Shown here: in pieces, positions 1-7,180 of the stretch
Numbering within the stretch: position 1 is the first letter of the stretch
How the letters are laid out: each line of letters begins with the position of its first letter
Source of the DNA: Modestobacter lapidis
GTDB lineage: Bacteria; Actinomycetota; Actinomycetes; Mycobacteriales; Geodermatophilaceae
DNA: 64,000 bases
Assembly (NCBI GenBank): GCA_019779905.1
Contig: JABAKE010000019.1
Location: 1-64,000 of the forward strand
Direction: 5' to 3'
The notes under the pieces: generated by a model
Told to the model about the DNA's origin: nothing
Database searches by the model: none
Seen by the model: only the letters and a program-made list of their open reading frames with translations
Translations under genes and position numbers: made by a program

Positions 1-101
1 ATCACCACCCGATCCAGGGCCACCACACTCTTCACCAACCCACCCGGGGCAGAGAGCGGAGCATCGTCGGGCAGGGGCGCGGGACTGCTGGTGCCGGTCA
101 T
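1..101 (-). CDS. 5' end of an unidentified gene, cut by the window edge
   Basis: An ATG reading leftwards from position 101 is preceded by a strong ribosome binding site (ggaggt, about 10 nt upstream at 112-121). It stays open to the window edge. Only about 33 residues are visible: a Pro/Ala-rich start, then LVKSVVALDRVV. That segment faintly resembles the region before the helix-turn-helix of IclR-type regulators, but this is too little to name it. The gene is divergent from htpX. Confidence 0.55.
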   Translation of the reverse strand, partial: MTGTSSPAPLPDDAPLSAPGGLVKSVVALDRVV

Positions 102-260
102 GTGATCGAGGTACCTCCGGCGTGCCAGGTTACGTCCGCGTCGCACCGGTCGACCGGTCGTCGCGCCAACGTGACCGAACCCACGTCAGCGCGCCCGGCC
201 TGACTTGCGCGGGCCGGTCGGGCGGGGGAACGGGTGTCCGAGGGCGGGCGTTGAGCGGGC

Positions 261-1136
261 GTGCACCGCTGGAGCAACGGACTGAAGACCGCCCTGCTGC
301 TCGGCCTGATGGCCGGCGTCATCCTCGCCGCCGGTGCGCTCGTGGGCGGCCGCGGCGGCCTGGTCATCGCCCTGGCGATCGCCCTGGGCGTGAACGGGTA
401 CGCCTACTTCAACTCCGACAAGCTCGCCCTGCGCGCCATGCGTGCGTTCCCGGTGACCGAGACGCAGGCGCCTCAGCTGTACGCCATGGTCCGGGAACTG
501 GCGACCGAGGCAAGGCAGCCGATGCCCCGGCTCTACGTCAGCCCCACCGATCAGCCCAACGCCTTCGCCACCGGCCGAAACCCGCGCAACGCCGCGGTCT
601 GCTGCACCCAGGGCATCCTGGAACTGCTCGACCGGCGGGAGCTCCGCGGGGTGCTGGCCCACGAGCTGTCCCACGTCTACAACCGCGACATCCTGATCAG
701 CTCGGTGGCCGGTGCGATGGCCACGGTGGTCACCTACCTGGCGCACATGGCGATGTTCGCCTCGCTGTTCGGCGGGCGGTCCGACGACCGCGGCGGTGGC
801 AACGCGCTCGGCAGCCTGCTGCTGGTCTTCCTCGGCCCGGTCGCCGCCGGGCTGGTCCAGATGGCAGTGAGCCGCAGCCGCGAGTTCCAGGCCGACGCCT
901 CGGGCGCGCAACTCTCCCAGGACCCGCTGGCGCTGGCCAGCGCGTTGCGCAAGCTCGAGCAGGGGGTGACCGCCCGGCCGCTGCCCCAGGAGGACCGGCT
1001 GGTCGCCCAGAGCCACCTGATGATCGCCAACCCGTTCCGCGGCCAGGGGCTGGCGTCGATGTTCGCCACCCACCCCCCGATGCCGCAGCGGATCGCGCGA
1101 CTGGAGGACATGGCCCGCCGGCTCGGCCAGCGCTGA
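261..1136 (+). CDS. htpX: HtpX-like M48 membrane zinc metalloprotease
   Basis: Membrane-bound protease that, in this family, degrades misfolded membrane proteins under stress. The 291-aa product has two hydrophobic segments (about residues 8-26 and 31-48), then the zinc motif HELSH at 134-138 and the third ligand in REFQAD (Glu208). A further hydrophobic pair lies between them (about 150-200). Length fits the family (280-300 aa). The GTG start at 261 gives the usual short N-terminus before the first membrane segment. The gene is convergent with yajQ, with a shared hairpin between. Assignment is firm; the natural substrate cannot be read from the sequence. Confidence 0.93.
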   Translation: MHRWSNGLKTALLLGLMAGVILAAGALVGGRGGLVIALAIALGVNGYAYFNSDKLALRAMRAFPVTETQAPQLYAMVRELATEARQPMPRLYVSPTDQPNAFATGRNPRNAAVCCTQGILELLDRRELRGVLAHELSHVYNRDILISSVAGAMATVVTYLAHMAMFASLFGGRSDDRGGGNALGSLLLVFLGPVAAGLVQMAVSRSREFQADASGAQLSQDPLALASALRKLEQGVTARPLPQEDRLVAQSHLMIANPFRGQGLASMFATHPPMPQRIARLEDMARRLGQR

Positions 1137-1143
1137 GCGGCGG

Positions 1144-1183
1144 CCGGTCACGTCGCGGCCAGGGGCGGCCACGACGTGACCGG
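1144..1183. terminator. Bidirectional hairpin between htpX and yajQ
   Basis: A perfect 12-bp inverted repeat (ccggtcacgtcg / cgacgtgaccgg, 1144-1155 and 1172-1183) fills the 52-nt gap between two convergent genes. It has no U-tract, as is common in actinobacteria, and could serve both strands. Confidence 0.7.
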
Positions 1184-1188
1184 ACGGA

Positions 1189-1680
1189 TCAGCGGTAGTT
1201 GTCGAACTGCAGGGCGATCTCGAAGTCCTTGCCCTTGAGCAGCTGCTGCACGGCCTGCAGATCGTCCCGCTTCTTGCCGCTCACCCGCAGCTGGTCGCCC
1301 TGGATCTGCGCCTGCACGCCCTTGGGGCCCTCGTCGCGGATGGCCTTGGCGATCTGCTTGGCCTTGTCCGAGGCGATGCCCTGCTGGATCCGGGCGGAGA
1401 GCTTGTAGCTCTTGCCCGACGGCTGCGGCTCGTCGGCGTCCAGCGCCTTCATCGAGATGCCGCGCTTGACCAGCTTCTCCTTGAAGACGTCCAGGGCCGC
1501 GGCGACCCGCTCCTCGGTGTCGGCGGAGAGAGTGACCGCCTCCTCGCCGGCCCAGGCGATGGTCGCGTTGGTGCCCCGGAAATCGAAGCGCTGCGAGAGC
1601 TCCTTGGCCGCCTGGTTCAGGGCGTTGTCGACCTCCTGGCGGTCGACCTTGCTGACGACGTCGAAGGACGCATCGGCCAT
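1189..1680 (-). CDS. yajQ: YajQ family nucleotide-binding protein
   Basis: The 163-aa product has the YajQ/DUF520 layout: [17 protein letters not shown] at the start, RFDFRGT near residue 33, and a C-terminal repeat of the same fold ending in LQFDNYR. Family members have two RRM-like domains and bind nucleotides; some have been reported to bind c-di-GMP. A membrane GGDEF/EAL protein lies 1.4 kb away, so a c-di-GMP link is possible but unproven. The ATG at 1680 gives the family's usual length. Confidence 0.93.
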   Translation of the reverse strand: MADASFDVVSKVDRQEVDNALNQAAKELSQRFDFRGTNATIAWAGEEAVTLSADTEERVAAALDVFKEKLVKRGISMKALDADEPQPSGKSYKLSARIQQGIASDKAKQIAKAIRDEGPKGVQAQIQGDQLRVSGKKRDDLQAVQQLLKGKDFEIALQFDNYR

Positions 1681-1776
1681 CTCGGTTCCTCCTCTCCCGG
1701 GGGTGTGGCCCCCGGGCGCCGGGACCCGGCGAACCGGGCTGCCCGTGTCTTGTACGATCTCCCGGTACCACCCCGG

Positions 1777-1858
1777 GGCGGGTTGCCCGAGTGGCCAATG
1801 GGAGCGGACTGTAAATCCGTCGGCTTAGCCTACGAAGGTTCGAATCCTTCACCCGCCA
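1777..1858 (+). tRNA. tRNA-Tyr (GTA)
   Basis: The acceptor stem ggcgggt / acccgcc (1777-1783, 1851-1857) is complete. The anticodon loop ctgtaaa carries GTA at 1811-1813 and the T-loop ttcgaat is present. A long variable arm explains the 82-nt length, typical of bacterial tRNA-Tyr. CCA is not encoded. Confidence 0.97.
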
Positions 1859-1868
1859 CCCCCGGTAC

Positions 1869-1900
1869 GACGGCCCTCGACCACCAGGTCGGGGGCCGTC
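1869..1900 (+). terminator. Terminator after tRNA-Tyr
   Basis: A 14-bp stem with one G-U pair and an acca loop (1869-1882 / 1887-1900) starts 11 nt after the tRNA. Confidence 0.75.
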
Positions 1901-1902
1901 GC

Positions 1903-1967
1903 CGTATCGGGAGCGGTCGCCGTATCGGGAGCTGTCGCCCGTATCGGGAGCTGTCGCCGTGTCGGGG
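1903..1967. repeat. 18-bp tandem repeat, about 3.5 copies
   Basis: The unit cgtatcgggagctgtcgc occurs at 1903-1920 (one mismatch), 1921-1938 and 1940-1957, followed by a degenerate partial copy. It lies between the tRNA-Tyr terminator and the 3' end of the opposite-strand TadG-like gene and ends just outside that gene's stop codon. Confidence 0.85.
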
Positions 1968-1975
1968 GGCCGGCT

Positions 1976-2416
1976 TCAGGGGCTGGTGGGCGCGCGGGCA
2001 CTCGCCACGGCGGTGCGCTCCAGCGGTTCCCCGCCCAGGAACAGCCAGCCGAACGCGATCTGCACCGTCCGGGTGCACCGCACCGTGACCTCGATCCCGT
2101 CGGTGGCGGCCGACCAGCCGTCCAGCCGGACGCCGGCATCGGTGAGCTGATCGGCCACCGCGGCCTCGGCGCCGGCCGGCGTGAGGGGCAACGCGGTGCC
2201 CACACCGCGGGAGTAAAGGGCCGCCTCGTCGACCTGGTTCGCCGCGGCGAGGGCGGCGCCATCACAGGTCGACTGCACCTGCTGCTGCTCGAGGAAGGCA
2301 TCGGAGGCCGCGATCGCGCCGAACGCCATGAGAGCGGCCACCAGCCAGCAGACCAGGACGAACGGCAGCGTCGACCCGCGCTCGAAAGCTGGGTCCGCGG
2401 ACCGCCCGGCATGCAC
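1976..2416 (-). CDS. TadG/TadE-like pilin-type protein (Rv3654c-like)
   Basis: A short charged N-terminus with ERGST is followed by one hydrophobic segment (LPFVLVCWLVAALMAF), then a helix with QQQVQSTCDGAALAAAN. This is the hallmark of TadE/TadG-like pseudopilin proteins in actinobacterial Flp-pilus loci. The remaining ~90 residues form a small extracytoplasmic domain with two Cys. The start is uncertain: the open frame runs to 2596, but upstream residues look like translated intergenic DNA, so I chose GTG 2416 (146 aa). No other tad gene is in the window, so it looks detached from its locus. Confidence 0.72.
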   Translation of the reverse strand: MHAGRSADPAFERGSTLPFVLVCWLVAALMAFGAIAASDAFLEQQQVQSTCDGAALAAANQVDEAALYSRGVGTALPLTPAGAEAAVADQLTDAGVRLDGWSAATDGIEVTVRCTRTVQIAFGWLFLGGEPLERTAVASARAPTSP

Positions 2417-2467
2417 CCAGGCAGCGTAGGGGGCGGGCGCCCCGCGATGGCGCCCGTCGTCCACCGC

Positions 2468-2541
2468 TGTGGACGGCAACTGTGGACGATGTGGACACAG
2501 CCGCGACGTCCGCCGCCGCACGGGCGCCGACCTGTGGACGA
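2468..2541 (+). promoter_or_regulatory. Cluster of four DnaA-box-like TGTGGAC sites
   Basis: The heptamer TGTGGAC occurs at 2468, 2481, 2490 and 2533, all in the same orientation. Read on the other strand, three sites match the relaxed high-GC actinobacterial DnaA box: CCGTCCACA (2468) and TCGTCCACA (2481, 2533). The site at 2490 is off consensus at its outer base. Binding by another factor is equally possible. Confidence 0.4.
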
Positions 2542-2690
2542 CGACTCTGCCGCCCGGGCGCCGTTCGGCCACCGCCGCTCTCGGCCGCAGCTGCACGCGG
2601 GCCGCCGGACGGCCGAGCCTTCCGGTAGTTCTCGTCCGGGTGTCACTCCACGGTGAGGATCATTGGCTCATTGGTGACTCAACGTCACGA

Positions 2691-2741
2691 CACCCACGAC
2701 ACGCACCATGCGATGGTGTCAACGCTTGCCTCGTGTGGGTG
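2691..2741. repeat. Nested inverted repeats in a 427-nt gap
   Basis: Outer arms cacccac (2691-2697) and gtgggtg (2735-2741) enclose a perfect inner palindrome caccat-gcg-atggtg (2704-2718). The surrounding gene-free stretch 2417-2843 otherwise holds the TGTGGAC cluster and no ORF I can support. The nested palindromes may be an operator for the leader peptide and GGDEF/EAL unit. Confidence 0.4.
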
Positions 2742-2843
2742 ACAGCTTGCAGTCTCTCGGGCGCGGTCTGTTGCCGGACGACGCTCTGCCCCCGCGTGGG
2801 CGGCTGCCGCACGTTGCAGTCGTCCCATGCCTGAGGAGGCGTC

Positions 2844-2933
2844 ATGACCCGCACGACCGCTCTGCCCGTTGCCCAGACCGCCAGCGAGAGCCGCAACTGG
2901 CGCTGGGGCCGCAACTGGCGCTGGGGCTGCTGA
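2844..2933 (+). CDS. Trp-rich leader peptide (29 aa)
   Basis: ATG 2844 follows a near-ideal ribosome binding site (gaggagg, 5-6 nt spacer). The 29-codon frame ends with the tandem motif RNWRWGRNWRWGC and TGA at 2931-2933. Four of the last eleven sense codons are TGG (2898, 2904, 2916, 2922). A hairpin able to form two exclusive pairings follows at once. This is the architecture of a ribosome-mediated attenuation leader responding to charged tRNA-Trp. The next gene is not a trp gene but a GGDEF/EAL protein. An alternative is a short cationic Arg/Trp peptide with its own activity. Confidence 0.6.
   Translation: MTRTTALPVAQTASESRNWRWGRNWRWGC
2890..2925 (+). repeat. Perfect 18-bp tandem duplication inside the leader ORF
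   Basis: gccgcaactggcgctggg is repeated without change at 2890-2907 and 2908-2925. The duplication keeps the reading frame and doubles the Trp codons of the leader from two to four. Confidence 0.95.
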
Positions 2934-2983
2934 GCGCCCTCGCACCGACCGAGGAGGCAGCCCGGGATCCGGGCTGCCCCCTC
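2924..2983 (+). promoter_or_regulatory. Attenuator: alternative antiterminator / terminator hairpins
   Basis: The terminator stem is ggcagcccgg (2956-2965) with ccgggctgcc (2969-2978) and a 3-nt loop, extended by gagg/cctc (2951-2954, 2980-2983). Its 5' arm can instead pair with gggctgc (2924-2930), the last leader codons, as gcagccc (2957-2963). A ribosome stalled at the Trp codons would leave 2924-2930 free, and one at the stop codon would cover it. This is the expected logic of attenuation. There is no U-tract after the stem. Confidence 0.6.
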
Positions 2984-3057
2984 GGGGTGAGGCTCCTGCC
3001 CCGGGGCGTCCTCCGCTGTTACCTTCGATCGACGCCCGCTCCCCGACAGACAGGCTG

Positions 3058-5601
3058 ATGTTGGCCGAGCCCACTGATCCCGAGCAGCGCGGGTCAGCAG
3101 CCATCCGCCGGCCATGGACGATCTCGGTCCTGGGGTGCGGGCTGGCTACCGTGCTCGCGGTCCTCGTGCTGCCCTCATCCTGGTCCACGCCCCCGGTGTG
3201 GATGGTGCTCGCGCTTCTCGCTGCCTTCGTGCTCACCGAGTCGGTGCAGCTCGACGTCGAGTTCCGCCGGCAGACCATCTCCCTGGCGCCGACCGAGATC
3301 GCGCTGGTCGTCGGCCTGGTGGAGGTCGGCGGGCTCTGGACGGCCGTCGCCCGGGTCGCCGCCGTGGTGGTGGTCGAGGCGTGGCGCCGCTGGCCGCCGG
3401 CCAAGGTGTTCTTCAACGCCGCGCTTGCCGTCGCCGAGCTGTGCGCCGCCCTGGCCGTGCTCCGGCTGCTGCCGCCGCTGGACGTCAGCAGTCCGATCAC
3501 CTGGCTCTCGCTGATCGTCGCCGTCCTCGTCACGAGCCTGGTCAGCATGGTCGGCGTCGGGGCCGCGGTGACCCTCACCGACGGCTGGCCCGGCTGGCCG
3601 TTCGTGGCCGCGGCGCTGCCCACGATCGTGCTCGGGCCGTTGAGCGTGGTCATCGCGGTGATCGCGCTGCTGCTGACCCGCCAGACCTCCTGGACGTGGA
3701 CGCTGATCGTCCCGCTGCTGCTCGGCGTCGTGGCGATCTTCCGGCAGTCGGCGCAGGCGGTCCGCGAACGACGTACGGTGCAGCGCGTGTACGACTTCGC
3801 CCGCCGGGTGGAGCTGGTCACCCCCGACGAGGCCGGCACGCGGGACATCGTCCGGGCCGTCCGGGAGCTGCTCAACGCCGATCGGGTGGCGCTCTGGCTG
3901 CCCCCCTATCTCGACGACGGGCCCCAACTCGTCGTCGACGCGGCCGACGGTGACCTGGCCTGGTACGACGGCCCCGGCGACCCCGACGACCCCATCCGGC
4001 GGTGGACCGTGGCGCCGGGCGCCGACGGCCCGGTCTTCGTCTCGCACGGCCGTACCGACGACCCGGAGGCGCGCGGCGCGCTCCTCCGGCGAGGTGCCCG
4101 CGAGGTACTGGGCGCACCCGTCACGACCGCCGCCGGCGAGCCGGGCTACCTGGAGGTCTGCGACCGGCAGGGCGACATCGTGTCCTTCGCCGACGGCGAC
4201 CGCGGTGCGCTGGAGTCGATGCTCACCCACGTCAACGCCGCGATCCGGCAGCAGCAGCTCCTGAGTCAGATCCGCCACGACGGCGACCATGACCGGCTCA
4301 CCGGGCTCCCGAACCGCCAGCGGCTGGCCGCTGAGATCGACGCGCTGCTGCTCGCCGAGCCCGCCGCCCGGGCAGGCCTGGTGCTCGCCTCGCTCGACGG
4401 CTACACCAACGTCACCGACACCCTGGGGCACGCGGCCAGCGACGAGCTCCTGCTGGTCACCGCCGGGCTGCTGCGCGAGCACGCGCCGCCGCAGGCCGTG
4501 GTCGCCAGGATGGAAGCTGGGCAGTTCGCCGTCCTGCTGCCCGGGCTCTCGCTGGCCGCCACCGAACGCGCCGCGCGCCGGCTGCGTGAGGCGGCCTCCA
4601 CGAGAGCAGAGGTCGCCGGACTGGACCTCGAGGTGTCGCTGACCATCGGGGTGGCCGCCACCCCGGTGCACGGGCTGGACTCCGGCACGCTCATCCAGCG
4701 GGCCGACGTCGCCCTGCTCGCCGCGCACGCCTCGAGCGGGGTGGCCACCTACCACCCGGTGCTCGACCAGCAGAGCCTGCGCCGACTGCAGCTGGGCACC
4801 GAGCTCGAGACGGCGATGGCCGAGCAGCAGATCACCGTGGTGTTCCAGCCGATCGTGGAGACCCGGACGTCGGACATCGTCTCGGTCGAGACGCTCGTGC
4901 GCTGGGCGCATCCGCGCTACGGCAACATCCCGCCGGACGACTTCATCAGCCTCGCCGAGCAGATCGGCCGGATCGGTCCGCTGACCGACTACGTGCTCGA
5001 CCGCGCCCTGGACCGGTGCCGGCGCTGGCTCGACCAGGACATCGCCCTCTCGGTGGCGGTCAACCTCTCCGCACGCTGCCTGTCCGAGCCCGACCTGGTC
5101 GACCGCGTCCGCCGTGCCCTCCGGCACCACGGCGTGCCGGGGGAGCTGCTCACCCTCGAGCTCACCGAGGGCAGCGTCGTCGACGACACGGTGCGCAACA
5201 GCACCGTGCTGGCCGACCTGCACTCCCTGGGGCTGCGGCTGTCGATGGACGACTTCGGCACCGGGTACTCATCGCTGTCCCAGCTGCGCCAGCTCCCCAT
5301 CGACGAGCTGAAGATCGACAAGTCCTTCGTGCTGGGGATGTCGACCAGTCAGAACGAGTCCTTCATCGCCCGCTCGATCGTCGAGCTGGCCCACAACCTG
5401 GGCCTGCGGGTGGTGGCCGAGGGCGTGGAGGACGAGGTGACCCGTGACCTCCTGGCCCAGATGGGCTGCGACAAGGTGCAGGGCTTCCTGGTCAGCCGCC
5501 CTCTGCCGGAGGACCGGCTGGAGGGCTGGCTGCTGGCTCGCACGGGCGTCCGCACCGCCGCGCCGGGGGCGACCCACCGCCGGCTGTTCGTCCGGACCTG
5601 A
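3058..5601 (+). CDS. Membrane-bound GGDEF/EAL c-di-GMP enzyme, GGDEF degenerate
   Basis: The product is 847 aa from ATG 3058. Residues about 20-235 hold multiple membrane segments, followed by a GAF-like region (about 250-395), a GGDEF domain (about 412-560) and an EAL domain (about 575-825). The GGDEF signature is replaced by EAGQF at 486-490, so cyclase activity is unlikely. The EAL domain keeps ETLVR (Glu611), LELTE, DDFGTGYSS, LKIDKSF and QGF, so c-di-GMP hydrolysis is plausible. The frame is open back to 2869, but that part overlaps the leader peptide and attenuator. The leader lies 125 nt upstream. Confidence 0.88.
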   Translation: MLAEPTDPEQRGSAAIRRPWTISVLGCGLATVLAVLVLPSSWSTPPVWMVLALLAAFVLTESVQLDVEFRRQTISLAPTEIALVVGLVEVGGLWTAVARVAAVVVVEAWRRWPPAKVFFNAALAVAELCAALAVLRLLPPLDVSSPITWLSLIVAVLVTSLVSMVGVGAAVTLTDGWPGWPFVAAALPTIVLGPLSVVIAVIALLLTRQTSWTWTLIVPLLLGVVAIFRQSAQAVRERRTVQRVYDFARRVELVTPDEAGTRDIVRAVRELLNADRVALWLPPYLDDGPQLVVDAADGDLAWYDGPGDPDDPIRRWTVAPGADGPVFVSHGRTDDPEARGALLRRGAREVLGAPVTTAAGEPGYLEVCDRQGDIVSFADGDRGALESMLTHVNAAIRQQQLLSQIRHDGDHDRLTGLPNRQRLAAEIDALLLAEPAARAGLVLASLDGYTNVTDTLGHAASDELLLVTAGLLREHAPPQAVVARMEAGQFAVLLPGLSLAATERAARRLREAASTRAEVAGLDLEVSLTIGVAATPVHGLDSGTLIQRADVALLAAHASSGVATYHPVLDQQSLRRLQLGTELETAMAEQQITVVFQPIVETRTSDIVSVETLVRWAHPRYGNIPPDDFISLAEQIGRIGPLTDYVLDRALDRCRRWLDQDIALSVAVNLSARCLSEPDLVDRVRRALRHHGVPGELLTLELTEGSVVDDTVRNSTVLADLHSLGLRLSMDDFGTGYSSLSQLRQLPIDELKIDKSFVLGMSTSQNESFIARSIVELAHNLGLRVVAEGVEDEVTRDLLAQMGCDKVQGFLVSRPLPEDRLEGWLLARTGVRTAAPGATHRRLFVRT

Positions 5602-5603
5602 AG

Positions 5604-5660
5604 AAGGACCCCGTCCTCCTCATGCCTCGCAAGCTCGGCACGAGCCTCTGGACGGGGCCG
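5604..5660 (+). repeat. Stop-abutting hairpin repeat, copy 1
   Basis: Begins three nt after the GGDEF/EAL stop. The outer stem ccccgtcc / ggacgggg (5609-5616, 5650-5657) encloses the family core ctcgcaagctcg. Probably acts as a terminator. One of at least eleven copies in the window. Confidence 0.8.
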
Positions 5661-5753
5661 TCTGAGGTGGCTGTTACAGTCGTCCGGCACGGTTCAGGGG
5701 GGGTCCACCGGTCGGCGTGAGCGACTTGGTAGAGTCTCACCGCAGCCGAGCAC

Positions 5754-5826
5754 GCCCCTTTAGCTCAGTCGGCAGAGCGTCTCCATGGTAAGGAGAAGGT
5801 CTACGGTTCGATTCCGTAAAGGGGCT
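5754..5826 (+). tRNA. tRNA-Thr (GGT)
   Basis: The acceptor gcccctt / aaggggc, D-arm, anticodon loop atggtaa (GGT) and T-loop ttcgatt are all present in 73 nt. CCA is not encoded. A possible -10 element TAGAGT lies at 5730-5735. tRNA-Met follows 43 nt later. Confidence 0.97.
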
Positions 5827-5869
5827 CCGACCACCGGTCCAGTCGGAAGACCGGGCCGTGAGGTCACCC

Positions 5870-5943
5870 GGCGGTGTAGCTCAGCCTGGTAGAGCAAGCG
5901 GCTCATAATCGCTGTGTCACCGGTTCAAGTCCGGTCACCGCTA
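5870..5943 (+). tRNA. tRNA-Met (CAT), elongator type
   Basis: The acceptor ggcggtg / caccgct has a terminal G-U pair. The anticodon loop ctcataa carries CAT and the T-arm is accgg ttcaagt ccggt. The anticodon stem (agcgg / tcgct) lacks the three G-C pairs of initiator tRNA, so it is the elongator form. CCA is not encoded. Confidence 0.95.
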
Positions 5944-6055
5944 CCCCTGATGGCCCCCGATTCCGGGGACCGTCGCCGTGTCCGGCACCTGCCGGCCGCG
6001 GGCACGATCCGAGAAGGTGCACCGGCACCGTCCAGAACAAGGCGAGGATGCGCTC

Positions 6056-6220
6056 ATGGCAGCCACAGACGTCCGTCCGAAGATCACCCTGGCCTGCCAG
6101 GAGTGCAAGAACCGCAACTACATCACCCGCAAGAACCGGCGCAACGATCCCGACCGGATCGAGCTGAAGAAGTACTGCCCGACCGACCGGAAGCACACGG
6201 TCCACCGCGAGACGCGCTGA
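6056..6220 (+). CDS. rpmG: Ribosomal protein bL33
   Basis: Large-subunit protein, 54 aa. ATG 6056 follows gcgagga; the frame open from 5978 is only read-through. The first zinc pair CQEC (residues 14-17) is present. The second pair, usually CxxC, reads CPTDRKH, so one Cys is missing and His or Asp may substitute. The order tRNA-rpmG-hadA-hadB matches other actinobacteria. Confidence 0.95.
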   Translation: MAATDVRPKITLACQECKNRNYITRKNRRNDPDRIELKKYCPTDRKHTVHRETR

Positions 6221-6251
6221 TCCGGGCGGTCGGCAGGCAGGGTGCGGGGGC

Positions 6252-6698
6252 ATGACGCTGGACGCAGGACTGGTCGGGCGCAGCTACCCGCCCTCCGCCG
6301 TCTACGAGGTCGGCCGGGAGAAGCTCGCCGAGTTCGCCGCCGCGCTCGGTGACCGCGACCCGGTCTACCGCGATCCGGCGGCCGCCCGCGCGGCCGGGCA
6401 CCCCGATGTGATCGCGCCCCCCACGTTCGCCATCGTGCTGAGCCTGGGCGCGGGCAACGTGGTCGTCGAGGACCCCGACGTGGGCATCGACTACAGCCGG
6501 GTCGTGCACGGCGAGCAACGCTTCACCCACCACCGCCCGATCCGGGCCGGCGACCGGCTGGTCGCCACCGCCTCCGTCGCCGCGGTCCGCAGCATGGCGG
6601 GCAACGACATGCTCACCACCCGAGTCGACCTGGCCACCGAGGCCGGTGAGCCGGTCTGCACGACCACCTCCATGCTGGTCGCCCGGGGCGGGGCATGA
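6252..6698 (+). CDS. hadA: (3R)-hydroxyacyl-ACP dehydratase subunit HadA
   Basis: The 148-aa hot-dog fold MaoC-like protein lacks the catalytic Asp/His motif and carries the conserved FAAALGDRDPVYRD region. In mycobacteria HadA pairs with catalytic HadB in the FAS-II dehydration step. Here it overlaps hadB by ATGA, supporting a heterodimer. Whether this organism makes mycolate-like lipids cannot be told; a role in general fatty acid or polyketide dehydration is possible. Confidence 0.85.
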   Translation: MTLDAGLVGRSYPPSAVYEVGREKLAEFAAALGDRDPVYRDPAAARAAGHPDVIAPPTFAIVLSLGAGNVVVEDPDVGIDYSRVVHGEQRFTHHRPIRAGDRLVATASVAAVRSMAGNDMLTTRVDLATEAGEPVCTTTSMLVARGGA

Positions 6699-7117
6699 CC
6701 GGCCGCCCAGCCGACCTCGAGGTCGGCAGCGAGCTGCCCGAGCAGGTCTCCCGCGTGACCCGCGCCGACCTGATCCGCTATGCGGGCGCCTCCGGTGACT
6801 TCAACGTCATCCACTGGAACGAGCGGGTCGCCCGAGAGGTCGGGCTGCCCGGCGTCATCGCCCACGGCATGCTCACCGCCGGGCTCGCCGTCCGCGCCGT
6901 CACGGCCTGGGCCGGTGACCCCGGGGCGGTCGTCGACTACCAGGTGCGCTTCAGCCGCCCGGTGGTCGTCCCGGACGACGAGGACGGTGCCGAGGTGACC
7001 GTCCGCGGCCGGGTCGCCGCCCTGCTCGACGACGGGCGGGTGCGGGTCGACCTCACCGTGACCAGCGGCGGGGAGAAGGTCCTCTCGCTGGCGCGCGCCG
7101 TGGTCGCGCTGCGCTGA
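6695..7117 (+). CDS. hadB: (3R)-hydroxyacyl-ACP dehydratase subunit HadB
   Basis: The 140-aa MaoC-like hydratase carries the hydratase-2 motif YAGASGDFNVIHWNE (about residues 29-43) with catalytic Asp and His, followed by GVIAHGML. It starts inside the hadA stop (ATGA overlap), so translation is coupled. No hadC follows; the next gene is on the other strand. Confidence 0.88.
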   Translation: MTGRPADLEVGSELPEQVSRVTRADLIRYAGASGDFNVIHWNERVAREVGLPGVIAHGMLTAGLAVRAVTAWAGDPGAVVDYQVRFSRPVVVPDDEDGAEVTVRGRVAALLDDGRVRVDLTVTSGGEKVLSLARAVVALR

Positions 7118-7180
7118 CGCGCGGGCGGTCGCCACTGCCCTGGCGCCGGCGACCGGCCGGGCCGGTCGCCGGGGCGCCGG

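Noticed and set aside
1976-2596. Full 206-aa version of the TadG-like protein
   Set aside because: The first 60 residues are Arg/Pro/His-rich with no family features and cover the TGTGGAC cluster.
2417-3057. c-di-GMP riboswitch upstream of the GGDEF/EAL gene
   Set aside because: I could not match the conserved class I or II aptamer cores. The Trp leader and attenuator explain the structure better.
2869-3057. Longer N-terminus of the GGDEF/EAL protein from 2869
   Set aside because: It would read through the leader repeat and terminator stem and adds low-complexity residues without conservation.
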